64,000 bases of DNA from NCBI GenBank assembly GCA_029817715.1, contig JARUPY010000189.1:620001-684000 (forward strand), written 5' to 3'. Source of the DNA: Melastoma dodecandrum. Taxonomy: Eukaryota > Streptophyta > Magnoliopsida > Myrtales > Melastomataceae. The notes beneath the pieces were generated by a model that searched no databases, had not been told where the DNA came from, and saw only the letters and a program-made list of their open reading frames with translations. This document shows, piece by piece, positions 1 to 11,159 of the stretch (within the stretch, counting starts at the first letter, position 1; each line of letters opens with the position of its first letter). Made by a program: the position numbers and the translations under genes.

Positions 1-200
1 GATTCCACTTCACGGCCAACCTGAGTACTTCTTCCCAGAGCCTGCAAATGTTCCTGCATCGCCTCCCACTTCAAATCTGATTTTGCCTGCATCTCCTTGA
101 TTTGTTTCGTTAACATCTCCATCCGATCCACCAACCCGCCTACCAACTCATTTGTCGCATCCTGATCCTTCTTCAGCTCGAGCAGCTTTGTATCCACCAT
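1..200 (-). CDS. N-terminus of an LTR-retrotransposon gag protein (runs off the window)
   Basis: On the minus strand an ATG at 200-198 opens a frame that stays open to the window edge (about 66 residues, starting MVDTKLLELKKDQDATNELV). The short polar, heptad-like peptide resembles the coiled-coil start of plant retrotransposon gag proteins, which assemble the particle around element RNA. About 18 bases upstream of the ATG is a primer-binding-like site (rc of 218-230), as expected between LTR and gag. The C-terminal part lies outside the window, so family (gypsy or copia) cannot be settled; the coiled-coil start leans to Ty3/gypsy. Identity rests on context plus start, not on a diagnostic domain. 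Confidence 0.5.
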   Translation of the reverse strand, partial: MVDTKLLELKKDQDATNELVGGLVDRMEMLTKQIKEMQAKSDLKWEAMQEHLQALGRSTQVGREVE

Positions 201-217
201 GGCCACCGGAGCTGAAA

Positions 218-230
218 TGCTCTGATACCC
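218..230 (-). promoter_or_regulatory. Probable primer-binding site of the left-edge LTR element
   Basis: The minus strand reads GGGTATCAGAGCA here, one base from the plant initiator-methionine tRNA PBS TGGTATCAGAGC. It lies just upstream of the gag start at 200. The LTR should lie immediately to the right (231 to about 440), but its outer end could not be fixed by eye because the partner LTR is outside the window. Confidence 0.5.
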
Positions 231-499
231 TTGATGCAACCAAAAATCATTAACCACCGTCCACTCAGATTTCCTACCACCCGCAACAACCACCCCCGAC
301 AGCCCAAGCTGGGGAATGACTGTCCAGACTCCAACAACCTCCGCGCTCCCTTCTCTCCCTCCTCTAACAGAAAATTAACAATACCCCCTATTCCCTTTTT
401 GCATTTGTCTTTATCTACCCCACACCACCCCATGGACTCAAGGTTCGATGGGCTTAATTAACACCCAGCCTAGCCCATTTCTTCAGTTCGTAATTGTTT

Positions 500-1870
500 C
501 CCGCCGACCAGCATCACAGATCAGCAACACACCAGCAACACAGCACAGCACACAGCAACACAGCAACCATCCATCCTCTGTTCGTTCTGTTGTTCGTCCC
601 TCCACAGCTTCCCACTTTTCCTCGCATCAATCCTTCGTTACCTTCCGAGACGACCGCGACTCCTTCCTCAAGTCCTCCGACTCGTCTTCCCGTTGTTCCT
701 ATTTGGATCTGCTCCGCGACCGGGAGAACCACGCGAGTTTCGTGATGGATCTGTTCCACCAGCGAGTGGAGGAGTCGGCGAACCTCGGCAGGGAGGTGGA
801 GTCGTTGAGCGAGTCGAATTTCGGAGTCATTGAGGGGAATAGTGATGCCGGGACTGATAGTCTGGGGTTGAGCCTGGGGTTAGTGTTTGAGTTCGAGAGG
901 TTGCGGGCCTACAATGATAATGGATCTTTCGTCCTTGAGCATCGGTATGGGAATGATGACGAGGTGGAGGGTGATGTTTTTGACGATGTGGATGAGTTTT
1001 TTGTTCATAGGCTGATTTCTCCCGTTTCTGGATCGGGTGGGTGGAGGATTTTGTTCGAGGAAACGAGGATGACGGTGTTGATATGATTGGGATTGTTGTT
1101 GTGTCTGAGTTGGGTTTGTGATCAGGGTCGGAGGATGATGGGATCGGTGTGAATATCTAGGATGAGTATGACCTGCATGACGTGCATGATTGTAACTAAG
1201 ACAATGACGGCGCGGGTAGTGTAACCCTTTGGGATTCTCTCCATTTAGCGGAACACCGAGAGAGCGCTGATGATTTCGATTAAGAGGAAGTGGATGGTCG
1301 GATTAAGAGAGGGAAACGTTGAGCCCGTTCATCCATGCCGACGGGAGCGTCGTGCCCGACACTGCTTCAGCCCGTGTCACTGTGACTGAAGATGGGGGCG
1401 AGGTAGGTGTGGAACGACTTGGTGGAATGGGAGATTTTGTTAAATGCTCAAAACTTGGATGTCAGTCCAGAATTGGAAACTTAGGAGGGACCATATTTTG
1501 GGGTGCATGACGATATATGCTGCGGAGAGTGTGCTGCTGATTGGAAAGCTGATAGAGAGTGAAAATGCATTGAGGGGTAGACCGCCGGCATCTGCTTCGG
1601 TGGTTGAGAGTCTTCCTTGTGCGGTTCTAGTTAAGGAAGATGCAGAGAAGAATGATGGGCTTTGTCCTGTTTGTAAGGACGAGTTTAATGCTAGAGAGAA
1701 AATGATGCAGTTGCCCTGCTGTAATCCCTAACATTCTGACTGCATCGTGATGTGGTTGGAGATCGGAATTCTTGTCCAGTTTGTCGAGACAAGTTGCCAA
1801 CAGATGATCTTGATGATGATAGTCGAAGGACTCAATGGGTTTACTTTGGCTTCTGTTGTATTGGGGTCAT
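500..1870 (+). pseudogene. RING-H2 E3 ubiquitin ligase pseudogene
   Basis: Pieces in shifting plus-strand frames match a plant RING-H2 E3 ligase of the intronless RING1/CIP8-like type. An N-terminal piece has the motif MDLFHQRVEESANLGREVE and an acidic region ending at a stop at 1086. A middle piece (about 1411-1520) reads DLVEWEILLNAQNL and then has an in-frame stop after PELET. A C-terminal piece has GRPPASASVVESLP, then LCPVCKDEFN, and after another stop the remnant HSDCIVMW. The living family uses C3H2C3 residues to bind two zincs and recruit E2 enzymes. Here the RING is cut by a stop after LPCCNP and by a frameshift before the last Cys pair, so it cannot fold. At least three separate lesions make this a dead copy, not a sequencing slip. 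Confidence 0.85.
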
Positions 1871-3436
1871 GAACAATTTTGTAGATCTCCTTCAGCTTTC
1901 GGTTGAGGGCATGTTAGATTGAATCCCACATCCTACAGCATGGAGAAAAACTCTAGATGTTTTAATAATGTTGATGCAAGAGGATGCAACTATTGGGGCA
2001 TGATTGTTGTGTTAATGTCTGGTTAGTATCTTTGTATTTATACGGAATATCTCATGGCATGTTGGTATATCTAGTTAATGCAGGCAATACTATCCGTGGG
2101 AGCTTTTCCTTATTTTTGTTCCTTTTCGACTTTCATATATTTCCTTAATCTAAATGCAGCGTGTAAGTGCCTAACTTTGGACTTCTCATCGTTCATGAAG
2201 CATGTTTTCTATATCTCAATATCTTCTGTCGTTGAATCTCGGGAGTCCACAATCTGTGATGATGAGACGAGGATTTGGATATACAAATCCCAGATGGGGG
2301 AGGAACAATTGCATGATCGTATTCTAACTGAATATTCTGCGGAAAGTGGTTTTTCTCATTCACACTTGAAATAGTGCCGCCGCAACTATTACTGTTTTTG
2401 GGAAGTGATATCTGTTGATTATGCACCCAAATGGTACAGTGGCATAGGAAATCGAAATAACACTTAAATTATGTGCTCATTTGTGGTCGGTTGGTTTTAG
2501 TATTATTTACTGTAGTCTTGCAAGGATCTGCAATTTCTTACCTTGATTGCTTCAGAGGAGTTTTAGAGCTTTGCCCGCTTCTAGAATCGTGTCTTGTTTT
2601 TCCTTTGAACACCTCTGAGTTCATCATCCAGACATGCTCAGGCGAGCGAAAATGGTTCAAGAAATCACCTGGAGAGGCTCTTATGACTATTGAAAATAGA
2701 GTTCAATGTGAAATGTACATACATTTGAGCGACCGCTTCACATTTGAAATCGAATTTTAAGGATGCCGTGCATCGCTAATGTGAAACGTACGAAATTGTC
2801 TTAGTTGGTTGCCTTTAAATACAAATGCATTTATTAGATGAGTTGTCCTCGAGTTGTTCAAACTACCAAATTAAGGTAATGACAACATTGTAGCACCCAC
2901 CCAATTAGTAGGTTGGAAGCCTCATGAAAGGGCATCTGACCAGGTTTTACTTACAGAAATGGCATTGAGGGGAGGGTTCTGTTCACCGATCCTCATTATG
3001 TCTATTCTGGGCGGCAAGTCCACTATCCTGAAGTTGGAATATTCTGGGGGTGAATCTGCTTTGCTTGTCTTACAAACTTGTTGATTCTTGTGCCATTTTG
3101 TTTTTCCAATAGATGTAAGAGTTTCTAACTTTGATACATTTCCTTGCTTCCACTGCCTCATCAGGGACAAGGAAAAGGTTACATGTCCTAATCACTGTTT
3201 TAATGGTAATAGACATTTTGACAACTTTCTTAGGAACATCTATGTAGGGTATGTTGGTTGCGTTCTTTTAAGATCATTACATTTGCTGTCTGATCCTAAG
3301 ATGGAGGTTATTGAATATCACTGTCCCCCCAAATGAAGTAAATTTCCCATGTCATTTAATAGCTTTGCACCTTAGTCATAATCACCTTGTCACTTACCCC
3401 ACCATTAATCTTCAATAAGCAAATCCTGTTCTGTGC
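1871..3436. other. Intergenic stretch, nothing recognised
   Basis: AT-rich DNA between the RING pseudogene and the bZIP gene. Short open frames occur on both strands, but none shows a recognisable domain, composition like the neighbouring genes or a splice pattern. The last few hundred bases should hold the bZIP promoter. Confidence 0.5.
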
Positions 3437-3443
3437 CTATAAG
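3437..3443 (+). promoter_or_regulatory. Candidate TATA box of the bZIP gene
   Basis: CTATAAG lies about 75 bases upstream of the bZIP ATG at 3518, leaving a leader of roughly 45 bases. Position and sequence fit a plant TATA element; no expression evidence is available. Confidence 0.35.
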
Positions 3444-3517
3444 AAGACCCCCTTTTGTCCATTATCTCAACTTCCTCTTCGTTCTTACATAACACCCTTT
3501 GACCTCTTGCAAGGAAA

Positions 3518-4150
3518 ATGGAGGAGACCCGATTCAGTCTTGGTAAGGAGGGTGGTGGCGGTGGCGGTGGCGGCCATTGGATGAATATTTCCAACCTTAC
3601 ATCCGAGAGAACCCAAGGCCTTAACCATGAAGCTCTTGAAAAATTTTGCCTTGGAAGCTCAATTTCGGAATCCATTCCCCAACTAGGCCTCCTCACCCAT
3701 GACTTCCCTGTGGCCACACAGTTCATTCCCGGCTCCTCCAGCGCGGATCTCTCCGGTCCTTTTGAGGACTTTGCCCGTGGACATTGTCGGTATGACCGTG
3801 GCTTTGGCCTCTTGCAAGAGAAGAAGCTGAGGCGGATGATGTCAAACAGGGAATCAGCCAGGAGGTCGCGGCTGAGGAAGAAAAAGCAGATTGAGGACCT
3901 GCAGTTCCAGGTCAACCACCTCAGGAATAATAAGACGCTGATGTCAGAGAAGCTGCTGGCTCTGTTCGAGAGTAATCAGCAGGCGATGGAAGAGAATGCA
4001 CAGCTGAAGGAGAAGGTAGCTTCTCTTCAGATCGTTGTTTCCAGCTCCTTTGCACCAATCAGGAGTAACGACATGGGTGAAGCTGCAGTAGATGTCGGCT
4101 TGGGGAGCAGCAGCACCAAGTCCGAAGGAAATGGAACTTTCAACCAGTAA
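3518..4150 (+). CDS. bZIP transcription factor, single exon, group-S-like
   Basis: A 210-residue intact frame. The basic region (about residues 104-125) has the bZIP core NRESARRSRLRKKKQ, with the conserved N-x7-R spacing that contacts DNA in the major groove. A leucine-zipper heptad stretch follows (about 130-170), so the product should dimerise and bind ACGT-core elements in the nucleus. The absence of introns, small size and short N-terminus fit plant group S bZIPs. An oddity is the run of eight glycines at residues 12-19, encoded by a GGT/GGC repeat. No sucrose-control uORF of the S1 subgroup is visible upstream. The ATG is the first in frame, with AAAATGG context. The exact subgroup is uncertain; the bZIP call is firm. 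Confidence 0.93.
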   Translation: MEETRFSLGKEGGGGGGGGHWMNISNLTSERTQGLNHEALEKFCLGSSISESIPQLGLLTHDFPVATQFIPGSSSADLSGPFEDFARGHCRYDRGFGLLQEKKLRRMMSNRESARRSRLRKKKQIEDLQFQVNHLRNNKTLMSEKLLALFESNQQAMEENAQLKEKVASLQIVVSSSFAPIRSNDMGEAAVDVGLGSSSTKSEGNGTFNQ

Positions 4151-5185
4151 GCAAATACACAGGCAATGAAAAAGGGTATCAATGTGTGGAGGTAGACAAA
4201 AGATGGGATTGCAGCACCGTTCAGCAACTGCACAGATATTGAGTCTCATTTAGTATGACAGGGGAAGTTTACTTGTTCAGATACAAAGCAAATTATGTTT
4301 CCTTCCTGTAGAAGAAAGTGAAATTACTGCAGTATCGTATGCATAATTTCCGCAGATTGATTATACTGTAGATGTGTGATGGAATGTGCTAAATCAGTCA
4401 TCATCGCTCCAGCAATCCCTTGAAGCTCACAAAACCAAATTTCGATGAGGAACCATGCATGACAATCGCCCACAAGGGCGAAAGAGAGAAGAGAAGCTAC
4501 AATTTCTGTGGTATATCCAGTTTTGCAGCCGGCATTATCCAAATCAACTCCGCACTGCTTGGCAAAGTTGAGCAATAATCTGGAACGAAGATGCTGGACT
4601 GGATGACTTTACTGTCTATCTTCGCCCTCTCCTCGAATACACTACTTCTGAAGAGTTGCAACTGCTGAAGACTCTTTTCAATATTTAAATCCCTGACTAA
4701 TCCATTAACCCAAGAAGGAATGTTTGAGATGTTGTGAGGAGAGACTGTCCCTTAATACTATTAACACATGAGGAAATCATAAACCTGGGTTTTAGGCTCC
4801 GAAGTTGAGCTTCTAATGCTGTCCTCGGACAACCTCTTTTGACATTGTTGTGGATGTTGCAAAACCATAAACCATATCGGGCGACGACTATTTCCAAAAA
4901 AAAAGTTTGAAATTCTTCATAAGCTCTTCGTTTTATGTAATGAGACACGATCTGATCTTTCTGCATTTTGCTCTGCGAAATTACAGAATATGTCTTCCTA
5001 TTGGGACTTTCGATGGTTTCTTCTACATTACACGTGCGCGATTTATTTGTTATGCCCAGCCAGCGGAGATCATGTTTCCAGAAGACGAAATGGACAGTAA
5101 AGCCAAACAAGTCGTAGTCATTGTCCCGTGGGACGTGAAAAATAAACGTAACCAAAAGGGCACAAAACTGCTGCGACATCTCCCC
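4151..5185. other. Intergenic stretch between convergent bZIP and tetraspanin genes
   Basis: It should hold the 3' ends of the bZIP (plus) and tetraspanin (minus) transcripts. No domain or RNA gene is recognised in either strand. Confidence 0.5.
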
Positions 5186-6096
5186 TCAGGCGTAACCATA
5201 GTATCTACTGTACCGCTTCTCTTCTTTGTTATTCCTTGCCGCACAGCACCCTATGCTGTATACTGCCACAACGAGGACAATGGCACAGATGTTGATGATC
5301 AGCAGCATTTTCCACTCGCTTTTGATGTTGGCTAGGAACCCGGCCTTGCATGATTCGCAGTCGAAGCACAGCTTCTTCTGGTCGTTGCTCCACGTCGTGC
5401 AGTCACTGTCAGGGATGGCAGGTCCACTCGCCGGAACCGCCCAGAAGGTTGCATTCTTGAACTCGAGCCCACAGGAAGTCGGCGGTTTACAGCAACCGGA
5501 CTAAAACCAGGCATTGAAGGGAACAAAATTTAGGAAACCCCGATTCAAAATCCCAACATTCATGTTACGAAGCCAAGATATTCATCTTGAAATACCTCAA
5601 TGGGGGTAAGGTTCATCTTGAAGAATTGTTCAGCATTGGCCGGGACAGCAGCGAGCTTCTGGCAAGCCTTGGCGTCGATCATACATGTCCTTATCTGATC
5701 CCATGTCTTCCCTTTCGCCAGATGGTTCTGCAGCCAATCCGAGTAATCCCCCAGCCTATACTCCTTATACCCTGTCCCTGACACGACCTTTCCGGCCCCC
5801 TCATTGGTGACGGCGAGCACGAAGATCGTGATCCCGATCATCCCAAGGATTAAAAGGAACATCAGCGTCAGGAATATGAATAGGAAGAAGTTGATCCTGG
5901 CACAAGATCCTATTAACCCGATCAACGATACCAGGAACAGCGTCCCTCCAATCACCAGCAACGGGACCTTTAGGAACTCCTGGCATGACGATGTCTGGTG
6001 CGCATTGAGATAAAACCCGGCACCAAGGGCAAGGAGCCCCCCAATGGCGGACAGGATGTTTATGAAACCCGTAACGGCATTGCTGATTCGAACCAT
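5186..6096 (-). CDS. Plant tetraspanin, two exons (TET7/8-like)
   Basis: Exon 1 is 6096-5596 and exon 2 is 5500-5186. The 95-base intron has GT and AG ends and leaves phase 0, giving 271 residues, the usual plant tetraspanin length. Membrane spans fall at about residues 8-30, 45-66, 72-95 and 232-252. The large extracellular loop holds the plant signature SGCCKPPTSCG directly after the splice junction, plus further paired cysteines (CTTW, CFDCESC). The intron sits just before GCCKPP, the position usual in plant tetraspanins. These proteins organise membrane microdomains and extracellular vesicles. The short cytoplasmic tail ends KRYSRYYGYA. An AT repeat at 6293-6306 may be its TATA region. 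Confidence 0.95.
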
Positions 6097-6292
6097 TCTC
6101 GAAAGAGAATTTCTCGCTTTCCTCAGGTGGTTCGATCAGACAATGAAGGACAAATGATCTCGGCCAGAATACGAAGGACGAATGATTCCGACCAGAGTAG
6201 GATGCATTCTGGGGAATGAGATGCGGTATTCGAGAAGAGAGACGACAGCGAAGAACAGGCGTCTCTCCCCTGTAAACGTAAACGGGCTTGTG

Positions 6293-6306
6293 TATATATA
6301 TATATA
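6293..6306 (-). promoter_or_regulatory. (TA)n tract, candidate TATA element of the tetraspanin gene
   Basis: A pure TA alternation about 200 bases upstream of the tetraspanin ATG on the minus strand. It could act as the TATA box with a leader of about 165 bases, or be just a microsatellite. Confidence 0.3.
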
Positions 6307-6309
6307 CAT

Positions 6310-7000
6310 GCACGCACAGAAGAGACAGAGTACGACGTCGTAACGACCTCGTATTTCTGCACTAAAACTTTCGAAAGAAATGATTATATTTAGTCATGAT
6401 CTTTATTTGTAGACCGAGTACGACGGGACAAATAAGTCATTACCACCTCTGCAAATAAGTCACGATCTTTTTACTCTTTGCCTCACATGTATATTGTATC
6501 TGACTGATATTCTGGTCTTTGCCATAAGCAACATACGATAAACATTGAAGACTCCGGATATGCAATATGTTTTCGCGAGTATTGTACTCGAGATCGAGAA
6601 TGCTCACTGAGTTCATAAAATTTACAACAGAAATCAGAGCGATGGCTCATTTGCTCGTCTGCTGTTCAGTATAGTGTCATGTATTCTACGCACGACAAGC
6701 TTGTAAGAATCGCCATCTGACCCTTATCTCATTTAATCTTAGCTGCAGATCAGATACGACAGCAGTCACGGGAGGGAAGAATGAGCTGACGTAATCTAAC
6801 TGGAGGGAAGAATGACAGGATCTGTAGAAAGAAAAGGAATACTGGCCATTTACGAAGAACAGCAGCTGCCCATTTCAGCTGCATAGAAGATAGAGGGGCA
6901 TGTGAGAAGTACCTGTATAAAATTTGGACAAGCACTGACGAGTTCGCTTGATCAGCGGGGCAAAGAATTCCATGTGTTCGCACAACTTCAGATGAAGAAA
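6310..7000. other. Intergenic, nothing recognised
   Basis: Upstream flank of the tetraspanin gene on the minus strand, ending at the truncated copia fragment. No supported gene or repeat was found. Confidence 0.4.
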
Positions 7001-7009
7001 TTGGCTTCT

Positions 7010-7860
7010 GAGCCAAGACGAACATGTTCCATGCAGATGCTTCGATTGGGGTGGGGGACAACATTCAATACACAGATTCGACAGATATTACTGGCATTGG
7101 TTGGGGCCTGACAAATAATGATCCCAACTTCGACATTGTGAACTGACAACCGTCTCAAAAATCCGCCAGAACTTGGAAAAGGTTTCATCGCAAGAATTCT
7201 GCTTTTCAAACCATCATATTCATCATTCCAGTGATGTAAAAAACCGAAATACACAATCCTCCATCTGACTTTCTGCGCAACCTTTGAAACAGTTCTCATT
7301 GCACTTCCCACATCTACAATGTGGCAATGGTGTAACATGCTTCAATTCTTCCCACAAACCAGGCATTTCAGTATAATATGCATCAACACTTCTTGCATCT
7401 TGCACCACAGTCATTAGTAACATTTGCAACCTACTGATCTTAGACTTATCTGGCTGTGAATATATTTTCTTAAGAACTTGCCAGATATCAAAAGCCGAGT
7501 TCATGAAGAATATGTTGCTAGCAATTGCCTCTGTTACAGATCTTAAAATCCATGCAACTACAAGAGTATTGCATATTTTCCACAGAGAATGCATCTCATC
7601 AGTAATTTCACGTTCTTCGATACTTCCTTCTACAAATCAGCCTTATTTCTGAAAACTAACGCCATCTCAAAAGCCCTGATCCATGTAAAATAGTTCATCC
7701 CATTGAGCGGCGGTGTTATAGTCACTGTGCTAATATTATCATATTGCCGGATGAAATAAGGCGAAGTAGGATCCTCTACAACCTGACATCCTCTATTCGC
7801 AGTTGCAGAACCAGCCATCACAATCTGACTAACCTGGACTTCCGCAGTCACCACCAATTG
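7010..7860 (-). pseudogene. Truncated, frameshifted copia gag
   Basis: Minus-strand pieces form a Ty1/copia gag N-terminus. 7857-7630 encodes the copia-like N-terminal domain (PPLNGMNYFTWIRAFEMAL). 7594-7223 encodes the gag core (DIWQVLKKIYSQPDKSKI and the CRCGKC motif). Another frame holds WNDEYDGLKSRILAMKPFPS, after which similarity stops. Living gag coats the element's RNA. Here at least two frame changes break it, and no zinc knuckle, protease, integrase or reverse transcriptase follows. It is a 5'-end relic with its LTR still attached at 7924-8103. The CGKC-type gag resembles that of the young element at 10806-16003, so the two may be related families. Confidence 0.8.
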
Positions 7861-7900
7861 TTGTCTCCACTGATTGCGGTGACTACCGCAGCGTAGCTAC

Positions 7901-7912
7901 GCTCTGATACCA
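7901..7912 (-). promoter_or_regulatory. Copia primer-binding site
   Basis: The minus strand reads TGGTATCAGAGC, the plant initiator-methionine tRNA PBS, between the LTR to the right and gag to the left. Confidence 0.8.
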
Positions 7913-7923
7913 TCTCAATAATC

Positions 7924-8103
7924 TGCTAGAACTTCCTGATCTGCCATGGACAGAGGAACCATGCATCAGCTTGTGAGAGAAGGAAAAGTAGAATCCGTTA
8001 TTCTGTAATTGATCAAAACTAACTTCTTATATATGGGGGGGCGATCTCATGCGTTATCTAGAATTACAAGCCCATGCCCATTATTCTTTCTTTTATTTTA
8101 ACA
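7924..8103 (-). mobile_element. Solitary 5' LTR of the truncated copia relic
   Basis: On the minus strand the segment begins TGTTAAAATAAAAG, contains a TATATAAG element and ends TAGCA shortly before the PBS. These are normal copia LTR features. No matching 3' LTR was found in the window, so both ends are estimates from TG/CA and the PBS position. Confidence 0.5.
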
Positions 8104-8756
8104 CTTAGCAGCTTTGACTGCATCTTCTTGTTGCAACTCTGATTTGCTTTCTTTCCCTTCTTCTTGATGGCGGAAGAGCATGTAAGCACATTACCATGGC
8201 CAAATAACTCCTTCCCTAACCTCACCCCTGTTCACACGTAGAATTTCAAGACACAGCCCATTCGAAGGCAAAGTTCATTGGTGTCCCGAGAGCTTTGGGG
8301 CAATCCGAGGATTGTATTCAACTCGAGTCGAGAAAAGGAAAGAGACTCGAAATTTGTTCTTACTCTATATGGAAAAAATAGTGGAGCTTAGACAAAAGAC
8401 TTTCGAGGTGACTAATGGCGGAGGACAGACGTGACGGTCGTAACAGGGGGGGGAGGTCACCCTTTTCATTACTTCGTCCCGAAGACTAAGGCAACAAAAG
8501 GTCTGCCCATTGGAGTCAGAAAGTTAGGGGGGGGAGGGACTTTATTAGCTTAAAAAGAGTTCAGCCTCCGTCGTAAAAGCCGAAGGGAATGACTCCCTCC
8601 ATCTTCTTACATTACTTTTACCACCACATACTTTCCATGTTGTAATCCCACTCAAATCCCCCTCTGGCCAAAAGGGTGGATGCATGCATATTAATTCACC
8701 AATCCTACCATTCCTAAACTCCCCATACAAGCAACAGATGATCCTAAGTAATCCAA

Positions 8757-8800
8757 TCCATCCCCAGGAACTTCTCTGTCCATCCCCAGGAACTTCTCTA
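8757..8800 (+). repeat. Tandem 22-bp duplication in the leader of the small membrane-protein gene
   Basis: The unit starting TCCATCCCCAGGAACTTCTC occurs twice back to back, differing at its last base, and a partial third copy follows. It lies 17 bases before the ATG at 8817, so it is probably transcribed as 5' leader. Confidence 0.75.
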
Positions 8801-8816
8801 TCCATCCCCTTATTTA

Positions 8817-9131
8817 ATGGAAACACCAACGACGACGACCGCTTCATCTTACCTCCCAGATCAGCAAAACAGAACCGGGTATCCATCAGGGAGAATCGGG
8901 CCTTTCTTCGTCGCCATCACCATCATCGCCATCCTCACGATCATTTCCTGTGTGATTGGCTGTGTGTACAGTCGGAGGGCCACATCCATGCCTTCGGATA
9001 CCCAACAAAGCAGAGGCTGTTCCAGGTGGAGGGATGGAAACCGTACCTGGAGATTGTTTAGGGGTGGGAAGGTAGTGGTTTTGGACAAAGGTCGTGGGAA
9101 TGACAAACCTAAAGATGTCATAGAGGTTTAA
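8817..9131 (+). CDS. Small single-pass membrane protein of unknown function
   Basis: A 104-residue frame. After a hydrophilic N-terminus comes GRIGPFFVAITIIAIL, a strong transmembrane helix (about residues 28-47), followed by a basic YSRR stop-transfer signal. The C-terminal 55 residues are charged (RGNDKPKDVIEV end). This architecture matches short plant proteins with a Gly-x-Ile-Gly start to the helix, whose function is not established to my knowledge. The ATG has a fair plant context (TTTAATGG). The frame in the opposite direction has no such structure. The gene lies alone between retroelement relics, so a cut-down paralogue is also possible. Confidence 0.6.
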   Translation: METPTTTTASSYLPDQQNRTGYPSGRIGPFFVAITIIAILTIISCVIGCVYSRRATSMPSDTQQSRGCSRWRDGNRTWRLFRGGKVVVLDKGRGNDKPKDVIEV

Positions 9132-10800
9132 CAAGTGTTCCGAGCTCGATCGGCTTTCTACAGCAAGTCAGCATAATCCTTTCTTTTCTCTTTCAGATTT
9201 CTAGGAATTCTTTGTTGCATCAGTTTCTAAATTCGCATACATATATACATAGAGCGAAGGGCGAGGAATCGAAGAACCAGACCAGGTCAGACTCGCATGA
9301 ATTATCAACCATAAAAACACTAGTACCAACACGAATAGAGTAAACAAAAAAACAAGGATTAGGAAGAAGACACAACTCGTTTGAGGGTTCCATTCTTCCT
9401 AGCAGTTTAGCTTCTCTCAAGAGGGGATTATCATTAGATCCTGCCCCGGTGGTCAGCTGTCATATTCTGCGTACTCTGAGATTTTCTAACTGAGGCTTAG
9501 CCAGGTTGTCCTTTTGTTTCACCTTCCACACCTTTCTCGCATAATATTCGCGAAAATTCCCCCATTAAGAAAGCCAAATCAAGGATTCTTGATGCTTTCC
9601 ACGGAAAATATCTTCAAATAGCAATCATCGGGCGGAGGAACTTCTGGAAGCGGAGGGCCATGACGAGCAAGATTTGTCTCAATAGGTTGGGAAAATTTGT
9701 GTAGAGGACTAAAATATTTTGGGATTTTAGGTGGATCAAATCTGAAATGCTAAAGCATCAGTTCATTGACCACTCGACCATTCATGGATCGACCACATAA
9801 AACCAGACTTACCTCGGTGACATATAGTCGGAATTTGATGCAAGTCTAAAACCATGGAGCACTCCATTATCCTTTCCGGTTAATCTTGGTTTATCCGGCA
9901 TATCCAAGGAAGGTCTTGAAGCTTCTTCAACTTCCACGACAATAGACGTCTCAGAATCGAAACCTGCACAACACGTCAACCGTGAGCTTCCTTCCTCTAC
10001 TTCACTTATTAGACAATTAGAGATCTGAGTGACATTTCCAGAAGCAGAGTACTCCTAGATATTCTCACAGAAATGGGTATAAAGACCGCACAAAACAAAT
10101 ATAGAGGCTCAACTACGGAAGGATTAAAATAGATAATCATGGAAGAAGACTCATTGATCCGGAAGCATGAATACATTAAAAAATCGACTATATCACCACA
10201 AGGATATCTCAGAAAACAAAAAACATTCATGAATACCTACCAGAGGCATATACATCCTCATCTTCAACATCAAGTTCTTCAAGAGCTCCTCCAATGCCAA
10301 ACCCAAGAGCACTATTTTTCCCTAAAACAAGAGAAATCAAAGAAGGTTCAACCAAACTGTTGGAAATGCTCCAAACTGGCAAGAGGATTACCGCAGGGCA
10401 TCCTTACACCTAAGATCAAGCAGCCGGTCTCTTCTACTTCCACTGTACCCATACTCTCTCCCTCCAGACGCGTGCATGTGTTTCTTCGCTACAGATTCGG
10501 AAGCAACAGGCTTACTGGTTAAGGGAAGAAACAGTTAATAATGTGGCGTCCTTCGTAGGGCAGAAACACACAGTATACCTCTAAACTCTTGAGCATGTAT
10601 GTAAGGATCATAACCTAATTCATGTAAGTCTTGCTTTGGATTAAGAACATAAACCTACAAATAAACAGATATATTACAAGTAAAGAAGGCCATTCAGCAA
10701 AGACAAAAAAATGCATAATATTTCCCCGAAACAGGTCGATAGGACAAGCAAAATCTCTTACAGGAGTGCTCTCAGAAGGGCGAATTGTTTCCTCGACAGG

Positions 10801-10805
10801 AAGAG
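10801..10805. repeat. Left target-site duplication of the young copia element
   Basis: AAGAG immediately before the LTR start TGTAAAC. The same five bases follow the right LTR at 16004-16008. Removing the element and one copy restores an open TGH-like exon. Confidence 0.93.
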
Positions 10806-11137
10806 TGTAAACAGAACAGTCCCGCTATGATCATGCGAGCAACTGAAGAAGGAGAAATGCAGGAGAATCGGGCCTCAACAATGAAGAAGGAAGAGGTAGA
10901 TGAGGCTGGGCTCAAGCAAGGATAAGTATGAGGCCTATAGGAGGGACAAAACAGTAAAATGAGTGCAAGGCGGTTAGGAGGAGCACTAATTAGTGGTGTG
11001 TGTCGTCATTGTACAGACAACAACAGAATGGGTTTTACAACAGAAAAGTTTTTCTCTCTTCCCTTAGCCTTCCCCTTCATCGTCTTCGACGAGCTTTCAT
11101 CTTAGCCTTCGTCTTCATCGTCTTCGGCGAGCTTTCA
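10806..11137 (+). mobile_element. 5' LTR (332 bp) of the young copia element
   Basis: Starts TGTAAACAG and ends GAGCTTTCA. It has the same length as the right LTR at 15672-16003, and I found no difference on reading both through. The U5 end carries an imperfect internal duplication around TTCATCGTCTTCG...GAGCTTTCA. Confidence 0.95.
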
Positions 11138-11149
11138 TGGTATCAGAGC
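11138..11149 (+). promoter_or_regulatory. Copia primer-binding site
   Basis: TGGTATCAGAGC, complementary to the 3' end of plant initiator-methionine tRNA, directly abuts the 5' LTR. Ten bases separate it from the gag-pol ATG at 11160. Confidence 0.92.
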
Positions 11150-11159
11150 AGAAGAAAGG

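Noticed and set aside
3387..3584. Possible regulatory upstream ORF of the bZIP gene
   Set aside because: It overlaps the bZIP start in another frame and its peptide does not resemble the sucrose-control uORF.
10139..10522. Plus-strand open frame of 127 codons
   Set aside because: It is antisense to TGH-like exon blocks on the minus strand, whose splice sites and protein motifs explain the sequence.
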